Of a DNA stretch of 64,000 nucleotides, positions 1-13,900 are shown piece by piece. Both the position numbers and the translations under genes were made by a program. Below the pieces are notes generated by a model. That model was not told the origin of the DNA, did no database searches, and saw only the letters and a program-made list of their open reading frames with translations. Within the stretch, counting starts at the first letter, position 1; each line of letters opens with the position of its first letter. Location: positions 4,552,501 through 4,616,500 of the forward strand of contig JAVHKY010000026.1 of NCBI GenBank assembly GCA_035079385.1. Direction: 5' to 3'. This DNA is from Aspidiotus rigidus. Its lineage: Eukaryota; Arthropoda; Insecta; Hemiptera; Diaspididae.

Positions 1-871
1 GTTTAATCAAGAAATTCCTTTGTACAATTTCTCTCGTTGTTTCTTATTCAACAAGTGGAATAGAAGCCATTGATCAGAATAATGCTTTTTTTTTTTCTTT
101 TCTTCTAACGGTAATATAGATTATTTATATTAGGTTGATAAATTTCTGATTATTTTGAGCATTGCTGAATTAGATTTGAGGATGAGCTTATGAGGGACGA
201 GCCAAATTTCATTCAATTGACTGAAAGAGAAATTTGATTCTAATGATCCATTTTTCATCTGATGAATACGCTATTAATAAATGATAACTCCTATTTTGTA
301 CTAAGAGCTAATGTCTGAAATCTCTCATAGAAGATACTTTCATGTGCAATAAATTTGATATGAATGTGTTTAATTATGATGATAGGCCGTCAGATCCAGC
401 GCCCTGCGCCCGCCTTCCCGAGAATTTGCCTTATTTCTATGTGTACCTAGATATTGTTTTATAAAACAAAGGAAAGTTGTGACATACTTGGATTAGAAAT
501 AAAAAATGATGAAAAATGTCCCATATGATCAGCCAGTAGGTATCACTTTTTTTATTTTGCATCCCTATCAGACTTTTATAGGCAAAAGGAAAAGCATTGC
601 ATGATTTCCTGTGATTTTGGACAAGTAACAACTTCTAATTTATTCATTATCGATTCATGATAGGCCTAATAACTTGAATTAAAACTCGTTCTTCTTAATT
701 GAAAGGGACCGCATTAAAATTAGAATGAACGAAGTATGATTGGATTTGATTTTGTTGATCAGACTTCTCTCGTATTTTCCTTTGGTTCAACAATAGTACA
801 TTAACTACCCAAACATTCATAATCTAGGTGAAGCACTTTCATTGGTTTCAAAATCATGACATTTTTTTTTT
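1..871. other. Upstream region of the ASTE1-like gene, no gene seen
   Basis: A+T-rich sequence without a supported coding region. A short GC-rich patch lies near 386-428. A T-rich tract ending in AG at 874-875 looks like a 3' splice site, so the ASTE1-like gene probably has a non-coding first exon somewhere in or upstream of this stretch. Confidence 0.4.
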
Positions 872-891
872 TCAGACTTTGGTTAAACAAG

Positions 892-3800
892 ATGGGAGTT
901 TACGGATTAACATCCTACGTTGCCCAGCACGCTTCCGACTGTTTCATCGACCACAAATTGTACGACTGCGTAGTTTTAGTTGATGGTAATTCAGCCGCAT
1001 CGCTCATTTACAGCAACTTGACCAAATCTAATCACGCTTTTGGAGGTGATTACGACAAATACGCTCAGAGTACGTCAGAGTTTGTAGAACTTCTCACCCG
1101 GTGTAACGTGCGTCCAATATTCATATTCGATGGTGGTTATGAGTCAAGAAAGATAAAAACGATCATCGAACGTATCAAAATGAATATCGTCATCTGTGGT
1201 CAGTACAAGCACAAATACAGAGAAAGTAGATCCTTTCCTTTGTTGCTGAGGGATGTTTTTAAGCTCATCTTGCAGGAACTCGACGTTCCAATCGTGCAAT
1301 GCGATTTTGAAGCTGATCACGAGATTGTAACCTTAGCTAAAATGCTAAAATGTCCCGTCATTAGTTCGGATTCCGATTTCTATGTTAGCGATATTCGATA
1401 CATACCGTTCACTAGCATTGAATTTAGGACGGTGAGGTTCAAGAAGAAGTCGGGAAAACGACGCTATTATCTGCCGTGTAGAATATTTGACGCCGATACA
1501 TTTTTAAGACGGTTTGGCGGATTGGAGAACAAGTCCACATTACCATTATTATCGTGCGCATTAGGAAACGATTATGTGCCAACAAACGTGTTCAAAAATT
1601 TCTTGAGTATGGATCATATGACCAAATTTGACGAGCGCCTCAGAAGAATTGTAAAATGGTTGAGAACAGTCGGATCGTTGGATAAAGCTATAGAACAGGT
1701 GCGCAGAAGTAATGATAATAATTTATTTGATGTACTAGGAGAATGAAGAAGAGAAGTAAAATAACTTCACAAATTGTGGTCCTTGAGTTGATCGGGAAAT
1801 TTTGGAAAGTTCTTTGAACTACTTATATAATCACCCTTTCTCTTGATTTTAGCCAAAATTTCCAAAGACATATGTGACCCCGTCTACAGAAACCCGGCTT
1901 AGTGTTCAATTAGAATCAGGAGAAAAGAAATCGTCTTCCGTCTACAAAAAATCCTTTTCTCCTGATCAATATTCAACGCTGAGGCGGGTTTCTGTAGACT
2001 GGGTCACATATCCCTAGTGTTGTCTTAATTTATTCAACAGTCTTCAGGTTTAGGTAGATCCAACAGATTTTAGTCTTCCTAAGCTTAAGGCTTAAACTTT
2101 GAATGAAATTTCTTTTGCTTAAACTTGAAGTAAGGAACTATATAAGATAGGTATGCGCTAAGGATCTAGAGGTATTCTCGTTCGATGTAAACAAACATGC
2201 CGCTGGATGTAGTAATCCGACTCCTGGAAAAATCAAGTGGTGGTGGCTGTGGAGTTGTTATCAGCACCACCACTTGATTTTTCACCAGTCGGATTACTAC
2301 ATTTTTGTTTGTTTTACATTGAACGATAATACCTCTAGGTCCTTAATACGCAAGTGATAAGAAAGGGATCATCGCCATGTTGATAAAGTCGAAGGAGGAG
2401 CAGTTTTAGAAGATTTCAGGAGAGCCGTGTGAGAAAAATTTAAATGTCAAACATTGAATTTCGGTTAATTAGAAAGATTATATGGATGAAATCAAGAAAT
2501 TAGTGAATTTCCTTCATTTTTTGTAGTTTGAATTCTTGTATATTTGATGTTTGATGCTTAAAATTCTCTTAGGATACTACTCAGATTGCTCCTCCTTCGA
2601 CTTTATCAGTGTGCTGACGATCCTATTCTTATCACTTGCGCATACCTATCTTATATTATAGTTCCTTACTTGAAGCTTATTTAATAACTTAAAACTTAAG
2701 CTTAAAGCTTGAAGCTGAAAAAAAAACATATTTTTGTTAGAAAAAACGTGTTTTATCAGAAAAAACATGTTTTTGCCTTTTTCAAGTTTTAAGCTTTTGT
2801 TTCGCTTATCAAATCGCTTAAATAAACGAATTAAAAATCGTTTCGCTTTAGCTTATTTAGTTACAGCTTAAAACTTAAATAAAATTAAAATTTACCCCCC
2901 TTGAGATCTAATGATTGAAATTTTTCCCGTTTTTTCTGTTCATGTTTATCACCTTTTTCTCTTGATAATGTTCCGTCCCTGTCTCTCCCAGATCGGTGGG
3001 ACTTTTAAAATGTAATCTAAATATCAAGAATATGACTGTTCTGATATTCGATGAAATTTTCGAAGAATATACCTCCTGTACCTACTGTATTTTTACAATT
3101 TTTGCTTCTCTTGACTCTTTATAGTATTTGTCTATGAGGTGGGGAATTCCTGATATATAAGATAACCGGTAATACAATCGAAGAAAAATAATACTCAAAG
3201 AACAGATTTAAAATTCACCGTTCTACTCATACGTGAATGTATACCTAACTGATATCCGTTTCATATTTTCAGATGACGTCAACCCTTGTTCGACACCATA
3301 ACAATATACAGAATAGTATCAAACAATTAACGTTGGAGTTTGATCGTACTCACAGCACTCTCCTCTCCCATCTTCCTGATGAACTAACTCAGAATGCGAG
3401 CGTAGAAGAAGACCTGAGTAAGTTATCCTTAGGGGATTTAGAAATCATTTCAGAGACTGAAGACAGTACGTTACCTCCACTAGAAGATAGTACAGGTCAA
3501 GTTGCGGACGAATCAATGACCTTATCATTTGTTAAGCATGATGATGAACTAGATAATACATGTTATTGCAACGGCGAAGATGACGGAATCATAGAACTTG
3601 ATGAAGAAGAATACGAATTATCTTACTCAGACTCCGAACCAGAAAGCAATAAATTCAGTAATAATTTTGAAGACAGTAGAAAGCCATTTCGAAATAGGAG
3701 GTCTAATTGCATAGACTCCTCCGATTCTCCTAGTACTGAAAGAAATCAGTACTCAGAGGCTCACCTGGATTTTGAAATACCCCCTTGGTTGTCTGAGAAA

Positions 3801-4967
3801 TTTCGACGTGCTCTTATTTCGCCAACTGTTATGAACATACTAACGTTCCAAAAAATTTTCATTTTGTCTCAAAGCGAGGATTATTTCTGTCGTCCGTCGC
3901 ACGAACTTTGTTTACCAGTCTTACAATTGGTAGCAGGCATTATTTTGAACGAATCCACTAACGTTCAGTGTCACGCACGTTCTAAAAGTATACATATCGG
4001 TGTCTACAATATCATTCCAACCGTCGAGATTCCCTCCTACGGACCAGTTCCAAGTTTGAGGAACATACCTAATTTAGATGAGGAAGAACGACAGCGTATC
4101 ATTCTCGAAGGATTGGATATACCGAAAAGCGTGGACTTGGGTCGATTTCCCAAAGAATGGCGATTATACGTGATTACTTTGGTATATTGGAAAAAAAATT
4201 GTGCTCAGTGCTCAGTGAATAGCAGTCATATTCGAACATTATTTGTGTGTTTAATTTATCTCAGCATTATCGATAGAAAAATCGGATTTGCTCGATCGAA
4301 TAATGATCTTAAGAGTTTACGTAAGAATTCGAAGAAACAGTCGAATGATAATGACCTTTGTAATGATGCTGAGCATAAATCATTGGAGAATGAAGACTCG
4401 TCGAATTCTGCCGAATTTTCTTTTTATTATAAAACTTGCTGTCGCGAGTATTTGGAACAAGTTCCGGAGAATGATTGTTTTCAAGCGGCTAATACGCTAC
4501 TACAATACCATCGTATTGACGAGAATCTTCTCAAGAATAGAAAACAGTTTAACACCAAAACTGTCCATGCTTTTGCTCAACTTCAACATTGTATGCAGAA
4601 TGTTATGTTACTTAATTCCGTCCTCGACTTCCCGTTTGTCCAATACAAACCTCACCGTTTGTTTTCTGGTACATTTATGTACAATTTTTACTCGGAATTG
4701 CATAGTAGAAAATTAGCTGATGGATACATTACAAGGACTCTATTAGCTAAAGCAAACAGTTTAATAGCTTTGTATCGTTTTTTAATTAATTCTTGGGAAG
4801 TTTGTATTTCATTGAAAGAAGAAAGACCTACAATGAAGAAAAGAAAATCTAAAAAGAGAAGAAACACGGTCAAAGATAGTGAGACCGGTGATATTTTGCG
4901 AAATAATGATATTGAAGAAGGTTACGATGATCCTGATAATATTTTTTCCATGTTACCAGAAGAATAA
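892..4967 (+). CDS. ASTE1: Asteroid homolog 1-like protein (XPG/FEN nuclease fold)
   Basis: Two coding exons, 892..1698 and 3273..4967, give about 833 aa (human ASTE1 is about 680). The start at 892 (MGVYGLTSYV) follows a T-rich acceptor at 874-875 and matches the invariant N-terminus of the family. Donor ACAG|GTGCGC and acceptor TTTTCAG join in phase 0; the alternative donor at 1709 would give a stop. Exon 1 carries the XPG-type N and I segments: VDGNSA, FIFDGG, and FEADHEIVTLA followed by CPVISSDSDFY, which keeps the acidic residues of the fold. Exon 2 has a family-specific C-terminal half (PPWLSEKFRRA onward) after an acidic low-complexity linker, and ends in a Lys-rich stretch. Asteroid proteins resemble FEN1/XPG flap nucleases; in Drosophila asteroid was tied to EGFR signalling, and human ASTE1 acts in DNA-end processing. 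Activity here is inferred. The 1.57-kb intron is full of MITEs. Confidence 0.88.
1870..2012. repeat. Hairpin MITE in the ASTE1 intron
   Basis: About 143 bp with inverted ends: ATGTGACCCCGTCTACAG at the left matches CTGTAGACTGGGTCACAT at the right with few mismatches. A second inner pair (AGGAGAAAAG / CTTTTCTCCT) is also inverted. There is no coding capacity. It looks like a foldback MITE; its superfamily is not recognised. Confidence 0.6.
2079..2712. mobile_element. Outer TIR element interrupted by an inner MITE
   Basis: An element of about 630 bp with long imperfect inverted ends. GTAAGGAACTATATAAGATA at the left is mirrored near 2640-2675, and ATAAAGTCGAAGGAGGAGCA near 2380-2402 is mirrored near 2588-2610. 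The left arm is split at GTATGCGC by an inner hairpin element (2164..2340), so the outer element inserted first. The margins are AAGCTTAAG-rich simple sequence, so the exact ends are uncertain. Confidence 0.6.
2164..2340. mobile_element. Inner near-perfect hairpin MITE (family copy 1)
   Basis: About 177 bp that folds back almost completely. The ends read CTAGAGGTATTCTCG and CGATAATACCTCTAG, followed inward by GTAGTAATCCGACT and AATCAAGTGGTGGTG, both mirrored. The same terminal motif (GGTATTCTCG..CAATGTAAA) recurs at 45890..46001, which defines a family in this genome. If transcribed with the ASTE1 pre-mRNA it would form a long hairpin RNA. Confidence 0.65.
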
Positions 4968-5114
4968 TTTTGTTATTGGTGACCCTCTACGCTTGAGAAA
5001 GAAGGAAGTGGAACCTATTCTCTTCTCTTCACTTCTCACCTTTTTTTCTTTTCTCTTTATAAGAAATTTTTTTGTATTTTTTGTGTTGCTGTGATAATTA
5101 GACTATAAAAATTA

Positions 5115-8100
5115 TTACAAATTTATTCCGTACACTTTTTCTAATTTTAAGCGACATCTAAGTACCATATTCATGTATTTGGTCCATTTGTTCTCTAAAC
5201 ATTTCTTCATTTCTAATAATTCTTGTTCCGCACTGAATTTGAATTTCTCTAGATACATCAGAAGTTCAATAGGTAATGAAAAGAAAAGTTCTAGAATTCA
5301 TAAAATTACGGTAAATTACGTACCAAGGAGAAAGAAATAGTTTTCAATTTTAGAAATTTCTGCCAGAATCGCCGTAGACTCTCCAAACATACTTTTCAAA
5401 ATGATTAAATCAGTTTCATTCTTGTAGTTGAAGTCGTCCAAACTGAAATTATCATTATTATTTATATTTAAACATTTGTCCATATATCGCTGTCATTAAA
5501 CTTATAAGTATTAGACAATTTGATTTCATACGTCATGTACTCCTTGTCAATATGTGTACTAAGGTTTAAAAGTCGATCGTACAACATTTGCTTCAGGACT
5601 ACGGACAGACGCAGTAAACGTTTTTCGCTTTGTTTTATAATTTCCAGAATTACTTCATCTGAATTGATGCGAAACATGGACACAGATTCTTCGGCGATAA
5701 CTTTAAACTGCATGTCGTTAATTATGCTGTTATAGCTGGAAATTTTTTAATAAAAAATCTTTTTTTTTAAATACAAGTATGAAGTACCTTGTGGTATTTG
5801 CAAAATGCTCAAACTTACACCTTGAAGCCAATATGGTAGGGGTCCATGTCTGCAAATCTCACGATATGACTTCCTATGTGATCATCGACGTCAGTTTTCC
5901 ATAAAGATTCATATTTGCACCACTTGCACGCGTAAATCAGTATCTTTTCTAATTTTTTGTCGATTTCTATGACATTAAGATAAATGATATTATATGGTCG
6001 ATGATTAGGAGCAACATTTTCAATTGACTCTTCAGTATGAGGAAATGCCTCAAACCAGGGATTGAAAATAGAAGCTCACCTGCGTTGATTTGGTCTTGGA
6101 GTTCGTTTATATCGTCATCTGCGAATAATTGTTCCGAATAACTCTTATCCGGATTACCTTTCAACATTTTGAATTCGTTGAAAAGTCGAGGAATTAATTT
6201 GATTAACACGAACAGGTTTACTTTCAAAGTGTAAAAGAATAGCTTGACGTCCAGAAGTTTTGGCTTGAATATAATCTGCAAAAATTTAATTAGACCTAAC
6301 TTCAAGAAGTAGGTATACCTATTTTTCCAACTCTTTACTATAATGATATATTTTAATGATCTAGACTCCCCTCCCATTTGTACTTTCATCAAACGTACTT
6401 CTTTATCTTCTATCTCTGCTAATAACTCAATTCTCATTGGGGTCAAATTTGTGTACGGATTTGATGAGATGTCGTGTAAAACAGTTTTTATTGTATTTTT
6501 CAAGCAACATTCCAGGGCGCGCAGTAAAAGTTGATCCATCTTCCTAATATATCGATCCCAAACTTTTTTAATCTGCACAATTTGGAAAAGAAGGGATTGA
6601 AACCAGTAAAATTTATTTGTTGTGAGTCCATATATTGTGTTGAATGTTGATTAAACTCACTTTTAATACATGATAGCCGAAACTGTCAAATATTAGCTGG
6701 ATACAGCTTACCAATTGATTATAATGTGTAACTAATTTTTTGAAAGATAGAAACCTGAAAAAAAGAATATTATGTACATAGTTTCATTTTCTGGAAATAA
6801 TTATTGTATGTATTGTCGCAGGTACTGATGATAATCTGAATCTTAATTTTTTATTCATTACTCTCTGTTTTGTAACCGGAATGGGAGCGTTCCTCTAACT
6901 ATATACTAGAGTTGGCAAAATTCTATCATTGTAAAAGCCCCAGAAAAACATCAGTGTGCAAGTCCCCCCCCCCCATAAAGTGACCTTCGCGACGGCTCCG
7001 TTTGTCTCTCAATCTTTTTATTCTTTTAATAGACGTTGTAAACTTTCCAGGATTCTCATGTCGTTGAATTTCAACTTTTCAGTGGCTTCTCACACAAAAA
7101 GTTTCAAAGTTATTCATTATTCGACTTTTTAAAGTATCTATCTTTCGTAGCGTTCTTTGCTTCGAAGATTTTTATCATATCTAAGAGTTCAATAATTTAC
7201 CGAGATTTTTGAAATTCCTGCTCTAATTCTGACAATTTAGTCTTAGTCAACTTCACCAATTTTAGACAACATATTTGTTTACACGTATCGATAAAAATTT
7301 TGTTCTGCGTTTTGTAGTGTTGAACCAGGGTCTCTACCTAGAGAAAAAAGAAAATAATAAGTCATAAAAATTCGCGCTACAAAATGATACGTAGCCAAAA
7401 TTGGCCTCCGAATCAAAATTTAATAAATCTGAAAATAAAAGAAAAAAAACTCTACTTAAGCAGACACTCACGTATTTAACCTGTTTCAAATAATCCAGAG
7501 TGATTTTATTTGATGTTTCATTGTCCCAAAATAAAGAATGATGAGCTGGACTGATGATTTCATCGACTCTCTTTATAAATGGGCAAAATAAGGAATATTC
7601 GTCCGGACTGAGAGCTAGATAAACAATGTAAGAAAAACTCTAAGACGTCGAAGAACCAATCAACAGAATAGGCCCATTTGCACTCCTGCAAGTACACCCA
7701 TTCCACTGATTGTTCATCAACGCCTAAAGGTTTTTTCTCTCACCAAGTCATCGATGTATGAATCCTCTTCGTTCACGTGACGTCATTAATTGCTAACATC
7801 GAGCAATTTTGATCGATAGTGCGCGATATTCTGCGATAGTATCGCAGAATTTTGCGATAGTATCATGCGATGGTGCTTAGAACATTATCGACTCCCATAA
7901 GAATACACAGGGAACATTTCGATCATGTGTTAGTATTTCAAAATGAGAAATAAATAAGGAATTCAACGTTGATAAATCAAGATCTGGAAGATCTCAAGTA
8001 TTTGAGAATGTATTTTTCGTTTCTCACTTTATTCTTCTATTCAAATATGAGCAAATGATCGAATTCAATTTTTCTTCTTATATGGAAAAGTCCGTGTAAA

Positions 8101-10930
8101 AAAAGTTTGTTTACTTTCCCTAAGCACCATCGATCACAAATCTCGAAATTATTTTGAATACAACGATGCTGTGACGTAGGCGTGAACGAAGAGGAAATAC
8201 GTGACAATCGTTCATACTTGTGATGATTCGGTTATATGTCATTATTAAATCTTTGACATTTCCAAATAGGTTCAAAATTTGTCGACTAGAGCTTAATAAT
8301 TTTTCTACTGTTGGAGTCGGAATGAAACCAAACTGGACCCAAGTATTTCCTTCATCGACCACTCTTAGAAGTTTTCTGAAATGAAATACCCGGTTGTAGA
8401 AAGATATCAACTAAATGACAAAAAATTTAAAAAAAAAATAGGTAGGCCTACGCTTTTAAAATAGAAGTAATGTTTTCATCATTAGTTTTTACTATCACTC
8501 AGACTTTTTTTAAGAGTTTATATTTTAGCTTCACGATGAAAAATTATTCAAACTTACCAGAAAATAGGATGATTGATCACCAAGGGCGAAAGAGCCTAAT
8601 AGATAATTTTCCTTCCGTCTGAAGCCCTGGAAAAAACTACCCTTAAAACTCTTTCTGAAGCAAGCTGGTTCTGCTTTGAATACCAAAGCCCTTCTAATTC
8701 CCGGTTTTCAATGGGGTGGGACAAGAAAGCAATTCAAGTTTCCTCTATCGTGAGCGTCGTTCTTTACGTACTCGAGGCATTCACAATATTTATCAATAGG
8801 TACCCGATTTTTGTTTTTCAAAACAACGACTTCTGAAAACTTTGACTTTGGTTTCTGCCTGTTAACAAACCTGTCAATATTTGTTTCCAATAAGCCAGAC
8901 TTCTGGAAACAGTTAGCGATTAATGGTCGCTTCAAACGTGATAAAAAAGTTTTCGATATTCTCTCATTCCATTCCTTGTACTGCACAATTAAAATTTTAT
9001 TTATTTCAGTTACGACCCTCTTATAGCTGAACTGATAGTCTTGAACTTTTGCGGCAATGTACTCCTTCAACCAATCGCATGGATCTATCAACTGGAATCC
9101 ATAAAAATTACTTCTATTAACTTTTAATGCTGAAACTTGACACGTGAATTTTTCGTCTTCTGCATCCATCAATACCTATGTTAATAAACATTAAAAATCA
9201 CACATTTACGAATTTTTTCCTTCCCAGACCTGCATAGGTCAAAATACCTCCCGGATACCTGAAATAACGGTACCAAATTTCATTCATTGCTTCATCCCCT
9301 CCTTTTGCAGCGAAAAAAAGGAAATCGCTTTCTTTACAAAAATCCTTCGACCCTGATCGTTTCCCTGAAAATTTTTTTGGCTATGTCACGGTTCCAAATT
9401 CTTCCTCCCAGCATCAAGACTTAAAATTCCAACTAACAATTTGTAGCTATTGATTTGAATTTTATTTCTGTTTGATATCTCCACTTGTAAGTAGATGATT
9501 GAAAACATTAGCTTACTGATGTACTCACTTCGTACAAAAATTGAAGTCTCTGTTTCTTGATGAATAAGGAAATCATCATATTTCTGGTCTCATGAACATT
9601 TTTTGCGAGAATTTTCACTCTCTCGGCCAGTAAATGATTTTCGATATCCTCAATCTCCTCGAGAAACTTTTCGATTACCTGTGCCATATGATCAAAAAAA
9701 AGAGAGAGAATAGATACAGAGATTTTAGACGACGTAAAAAGTTATCTAGAAAAGAGGCGGTGAGAACTAGTGGGCTGAAAAAGACATCAATAAATTGAAA
9801 TGAAGAGACAGACGTATTCACCTGGATTGACTTCTCTTCATAAATACTCTTTATTGGCGACCATTTGGAATACTGATACACACTCCTGAGTACGTCAATT
9901 CCATCTTCAATGGTTCTTACAAATGAAAAGGCAGTCTCTATTAAGCCTCTTAAGTTTACTTCAATATTCTTCATCCTTTCTTGAAATCTATGTAAAATAT
10001 AATATTTTAAGGATTTTAAGGTAGAGAGAATGGAATAGCTATCTACTGATTTCACTCGATATTATTTTGCTCTTGAAAATGAAATAAGTTCATAAGAGCT
10101 ACTTTGATACTTCAAAATTTTTAAAAAATTGGAGTACACGTGAGTTAGACGAGCAAGGGAGAAAAAGCCGTTCTCCGTTTGTTAAAAATGTAAATTATTT
10201 TTGTAATCATTTCAAAAGAAAAAATACGCACAAAAGTCCTGTAACAATTGATTGATTGTTTGATTTAAAGTTTGAGAGACTAACAAACCTGTAATTATTG
10301 TTGCATGAAATATCTTTCTGAGAACGAAAAATATGTATTTGCACGGCTTCTATTTCTTTCAGAGCATCCGAAAAGTCTTGCGTTATTTGTGAAATATTGT
10401 TTTCTATTTCAAGAAAATAATCCTGTTTGGTTTTCTGAACCTTTTCATCTCTTCGTCTGAAAAATATTACATTAAATTCTTCAATATTTACTCCGAGAAC
10501 ACGACCATCTTTCAGGTCTCTAATTAAAAATAGTCTACAGAAAGTAATCACACAGCAAATTTGAGTGTTGCGACAAGAATAGTTGATGACAACTTAATGG
10601 CTGTCATTCTTAAGACAACCCAGTTAATCATTTTTGTCAAATCTTACTGAATCATATAATTTTTTTTTTTTTTTTAAAACAACAAACCCAACAGATTATT
10701 TAAAAAATACGAAAAAGTAAAATTTCAAGTTTACTGTTCCTGCATTTACCTCAAAAAATGTAAGATCATAATTTTCTTCTACTATAGTCAAGCTTCAAGT
10801 TTTCTTTTTTAGACTTAAATTTGTTTATATTTCACTCCTCGGGATGAATTTATTTATCATTTATAATTTTATATTATATTAGTGTACCCCGCAACAGCCG
10901 ATATAAGCCAATGACAGGGGAGCACTGATA

Positions 10931-10962
<32 letters not shown>

Positions 10963-13900
10963 ATTGATTTTATCCAACTTGAAATCTGATAGCCTCATTA
11001 GCCAATATTTTTTGTTTTCTTTTAATACCAAAACAATTGTGTTTAAATATTGACTCTAGTTAAACTTTTTTCTCTTTCTCGCGTGGGTAAATATTTGTGT
11101 GACAATTAGGTATTTTTTTCTCAAAAATAATCTATAACTTCAACTGACCGTACAGGCTGAAAATATAATTTAGTAATCAAATTTTTCACTCGTTTACAAG
11201 AAAAATAATTTGAAAACAATGGAAGAGATCTTCATCAAGCATTAAATTTAGTACTCTTACCTATAAAATATATTTATCAGATTACAAATTTCTAATAAAT
11301 CCGTACATCGTTGGACAAAATTATCCACTTGTTTGGAAACACTTTCTAATTGTCGGTTTGTGAAAAGATTTTCACAAGAACAGTTCCTGTTAAACTGTAG
11401 AAATGATGAATAATTTCCTGTTCCAACTTTTAAAAAGCGTTACACTTCAATAAAAAACTACAGAATAAAAAGCTCACTTTTTCTAGAGCTTTTTTGTATT
11501 CAGAACACACCATAATTGATTGGTGAATCGCTTTCATGGAATCTTCGGTTTGTCCTCTAAAAATATCTTGAACATTTACGGCACGTTTACAAACATTCAC
11601 AATCTGTTGACTCATACTATCGAGTAACGTAATCGAATTTTTTCTGAGGAGAAGAAAATGGAGATATTTGGGTATCTACTGCTGTTGAATATTTCGACTT
11701 TCTCTCTACTTTTTTTACAACCACTTGTACATGCATATACTCACTCTGATTTGAAATATTCTGATTCAGAAATTACACCATTGATTAGCAAAATCAATTC
11801 TGGAATAGCTGATATTACGTTTTCGAGTGTTGTTCCATTCAGTGTTTCAGACGACTGTTTTAACTTCTTTAGGAATAAAACGTTTGACTGAGCCGTGGAA
11901 ATCTTTTCCTGTACATAGGACCATTATAGTTCTTCCTCATTTGTATAGCTCGAAAGTTTTCTCATTTATACAGCTCGGAAGCCCAAATTTTTTCAACGCT
12001 CGAGAGACGAAATGTTTCTAAGTACCTACCACTGCCTGCTTATGTATAGCTTGTAGATGACAATTTCTCGCAGCGCCCCTTTCTTGCATTTGTAGCTCAA
12101 ATATCGAAATTATTTTATAAGCCGCTCTTTTCATATGTATATCTCGAGAGATAAAAATTTTCTAAACCTTTCTCCCCAAAAGGTCGAAATTTTCCCAAGT
12201 CCGACATCTCAATTATATAGGTTATCTTGATTTTTTCAGAATAAATTGTTTTATACACGGCAACAATGAAATGAAACTGATTTAAAAAGACTACACCCAA
12301 ACATTTCTTTGTGGTAATAATACCTTTTTAAACCAGTTTGATTTTGTTATTTTGACAAATCACCAATACCCTAATTGGGAAAGACGCTTTACAATATATT
12401 AAAATTCTTGATTTAATTTAAAGAAAGTTATCATAGTCATAATCTAGTTTTTTGAACAACATATTTACTTCCAATTTGTTCTTCAGATCCGTCAATAAAT
12501 GAATGTAAGCAGAATGGTGCTCTTCCAAAATTTTGCACACCAAGAACGTCTCACGTTTATTATTTAAATGTTTCTGGACGCACAGAAAATTACTCACTGG
12601 GGCAGAAAGAAAGACAAAATTATTAAATTAGAACAATCTACAATTGTTTACAAGCAATTTTTAGCCTAGTACAAAACTTACATTTGTATTCCCAGAATTC
12701 AATCATTATAAGAGAATTGAATTCATTGATATTCTTGTAATCAAAATTGTCGTCGAATATTGAGTCACTCAATTGGTTGCACCAACTCACGACCATTCCT
12801 AACAGGAAATAATACTATCGTTCATCCATGAGTTTATCCTCAGGCCTACTTGTTTTTTTTTTCTCAAAATGAAATAAATCTCTACAGTTCTGAGACTAAA
12901 CAGGTTTCCACAAATATCGGCTTAAAAGCATACAACATTTTTACAACTCACTGGAATACTAGTAAATTGAAAATTTAGAAGGTCGGCTCCAATTTTATAC
13001 GTCTTATTAAAGAAGTTTGATTAATTATTCTTGTGAATAACTTACTTTCAAATAAACGTAAGATGTCATCCAATTTTTCTAGCCGGATAAAATCTTTCTC
13101 ATTCACCATTATTATAGCCGGCGTGTAAATTGCAGTAAGTCCAAATTGTCGATAATATTTTTCCGTTACGCTACATAAGAATTCTTCTAAGTTTCTGGTC
13201 AATAAAATTCTGATCCCTGGATGAGATAGTTTCTCGAATTAAGGATAAAAATGTTTAATTATAAAAGAAAGTAACGTCATACTTTTGAGAAAAAACATGG
13301 GGGCGGAGACTTGATGACTTTATCTACGAGCTCGTCATTTCTCTGATACATGAAGGATACGGTAAGGAAAATCAGTTGCGTTGTAGAAAATGTGAGCGTA
13401 GATAAATTTAAATACGAGTATAAAAGCTTCCTCGAAATTTTCGTCCAAGTTGCCAAAAATTAGATTGTCCCAAAAAGTTTTCCGCGTTACTCCGATGTCG
13501 GCTATCCTCTTCACGCAGTATATTACATCAGATCTGTTTTGGGGAGCCGAAAATTCTGCCTGTAAAGAATTCTTATCGACGCGTAGAAACACTACTCTGA
13601 TAGCTGGGTCAGTTAAAAAATTTTTCAGTTGACTTTCTGCATTTGGTTTAAGATTAAGTTGAATGATGGATTTTGAACTGATGACAAGATTTCGTATTTT
13701 GCAAACCTGTAAGTATTGAAAAGTATGAAAAGTTTTCTCTTCAGTTAATCTCCTATAGGGTCACATTGTAAAACGTGTTTTCGAATTGTTTGTGATCCAA
13801 CTGTACGTTGGCAGAGCCCTCTCGGAATCGATTGCAGTGACGGATACTTAATTGCTCCCCAAGTTTCTCGGCGAGTTTACTTCGAGGAGACACTAAGAAA

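Noticed and set aside
6300..6398. Read-through of a dynein intron that stays open
   Set aside because: The frame is open from 6572 to below 6080, but GTACGT at 6398 to TTTTTGCAG at 6276 gives a better match to the stem (KEIIFKPKLLD), so it was treated as an intron.
7868..8131. Possible MITE suggested by GATGGTGCTTAG and its inverted copy
   Set aside because: Only about 13 bp are paired and the right copy overlaps the end of a dynein exon, so the match is probably chance.
13765..13892. A possible extra dynein exon on the - strand (frame containing KLAEKLGEQLSIR)
   Set aside because: Open only in a phase that fits neither the upstream exon 14129..14205 nor a nearby ATG. Skipping it joins 14129..14205 to 13361..13706 exactly in phase. 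It could still be an alternative exon.
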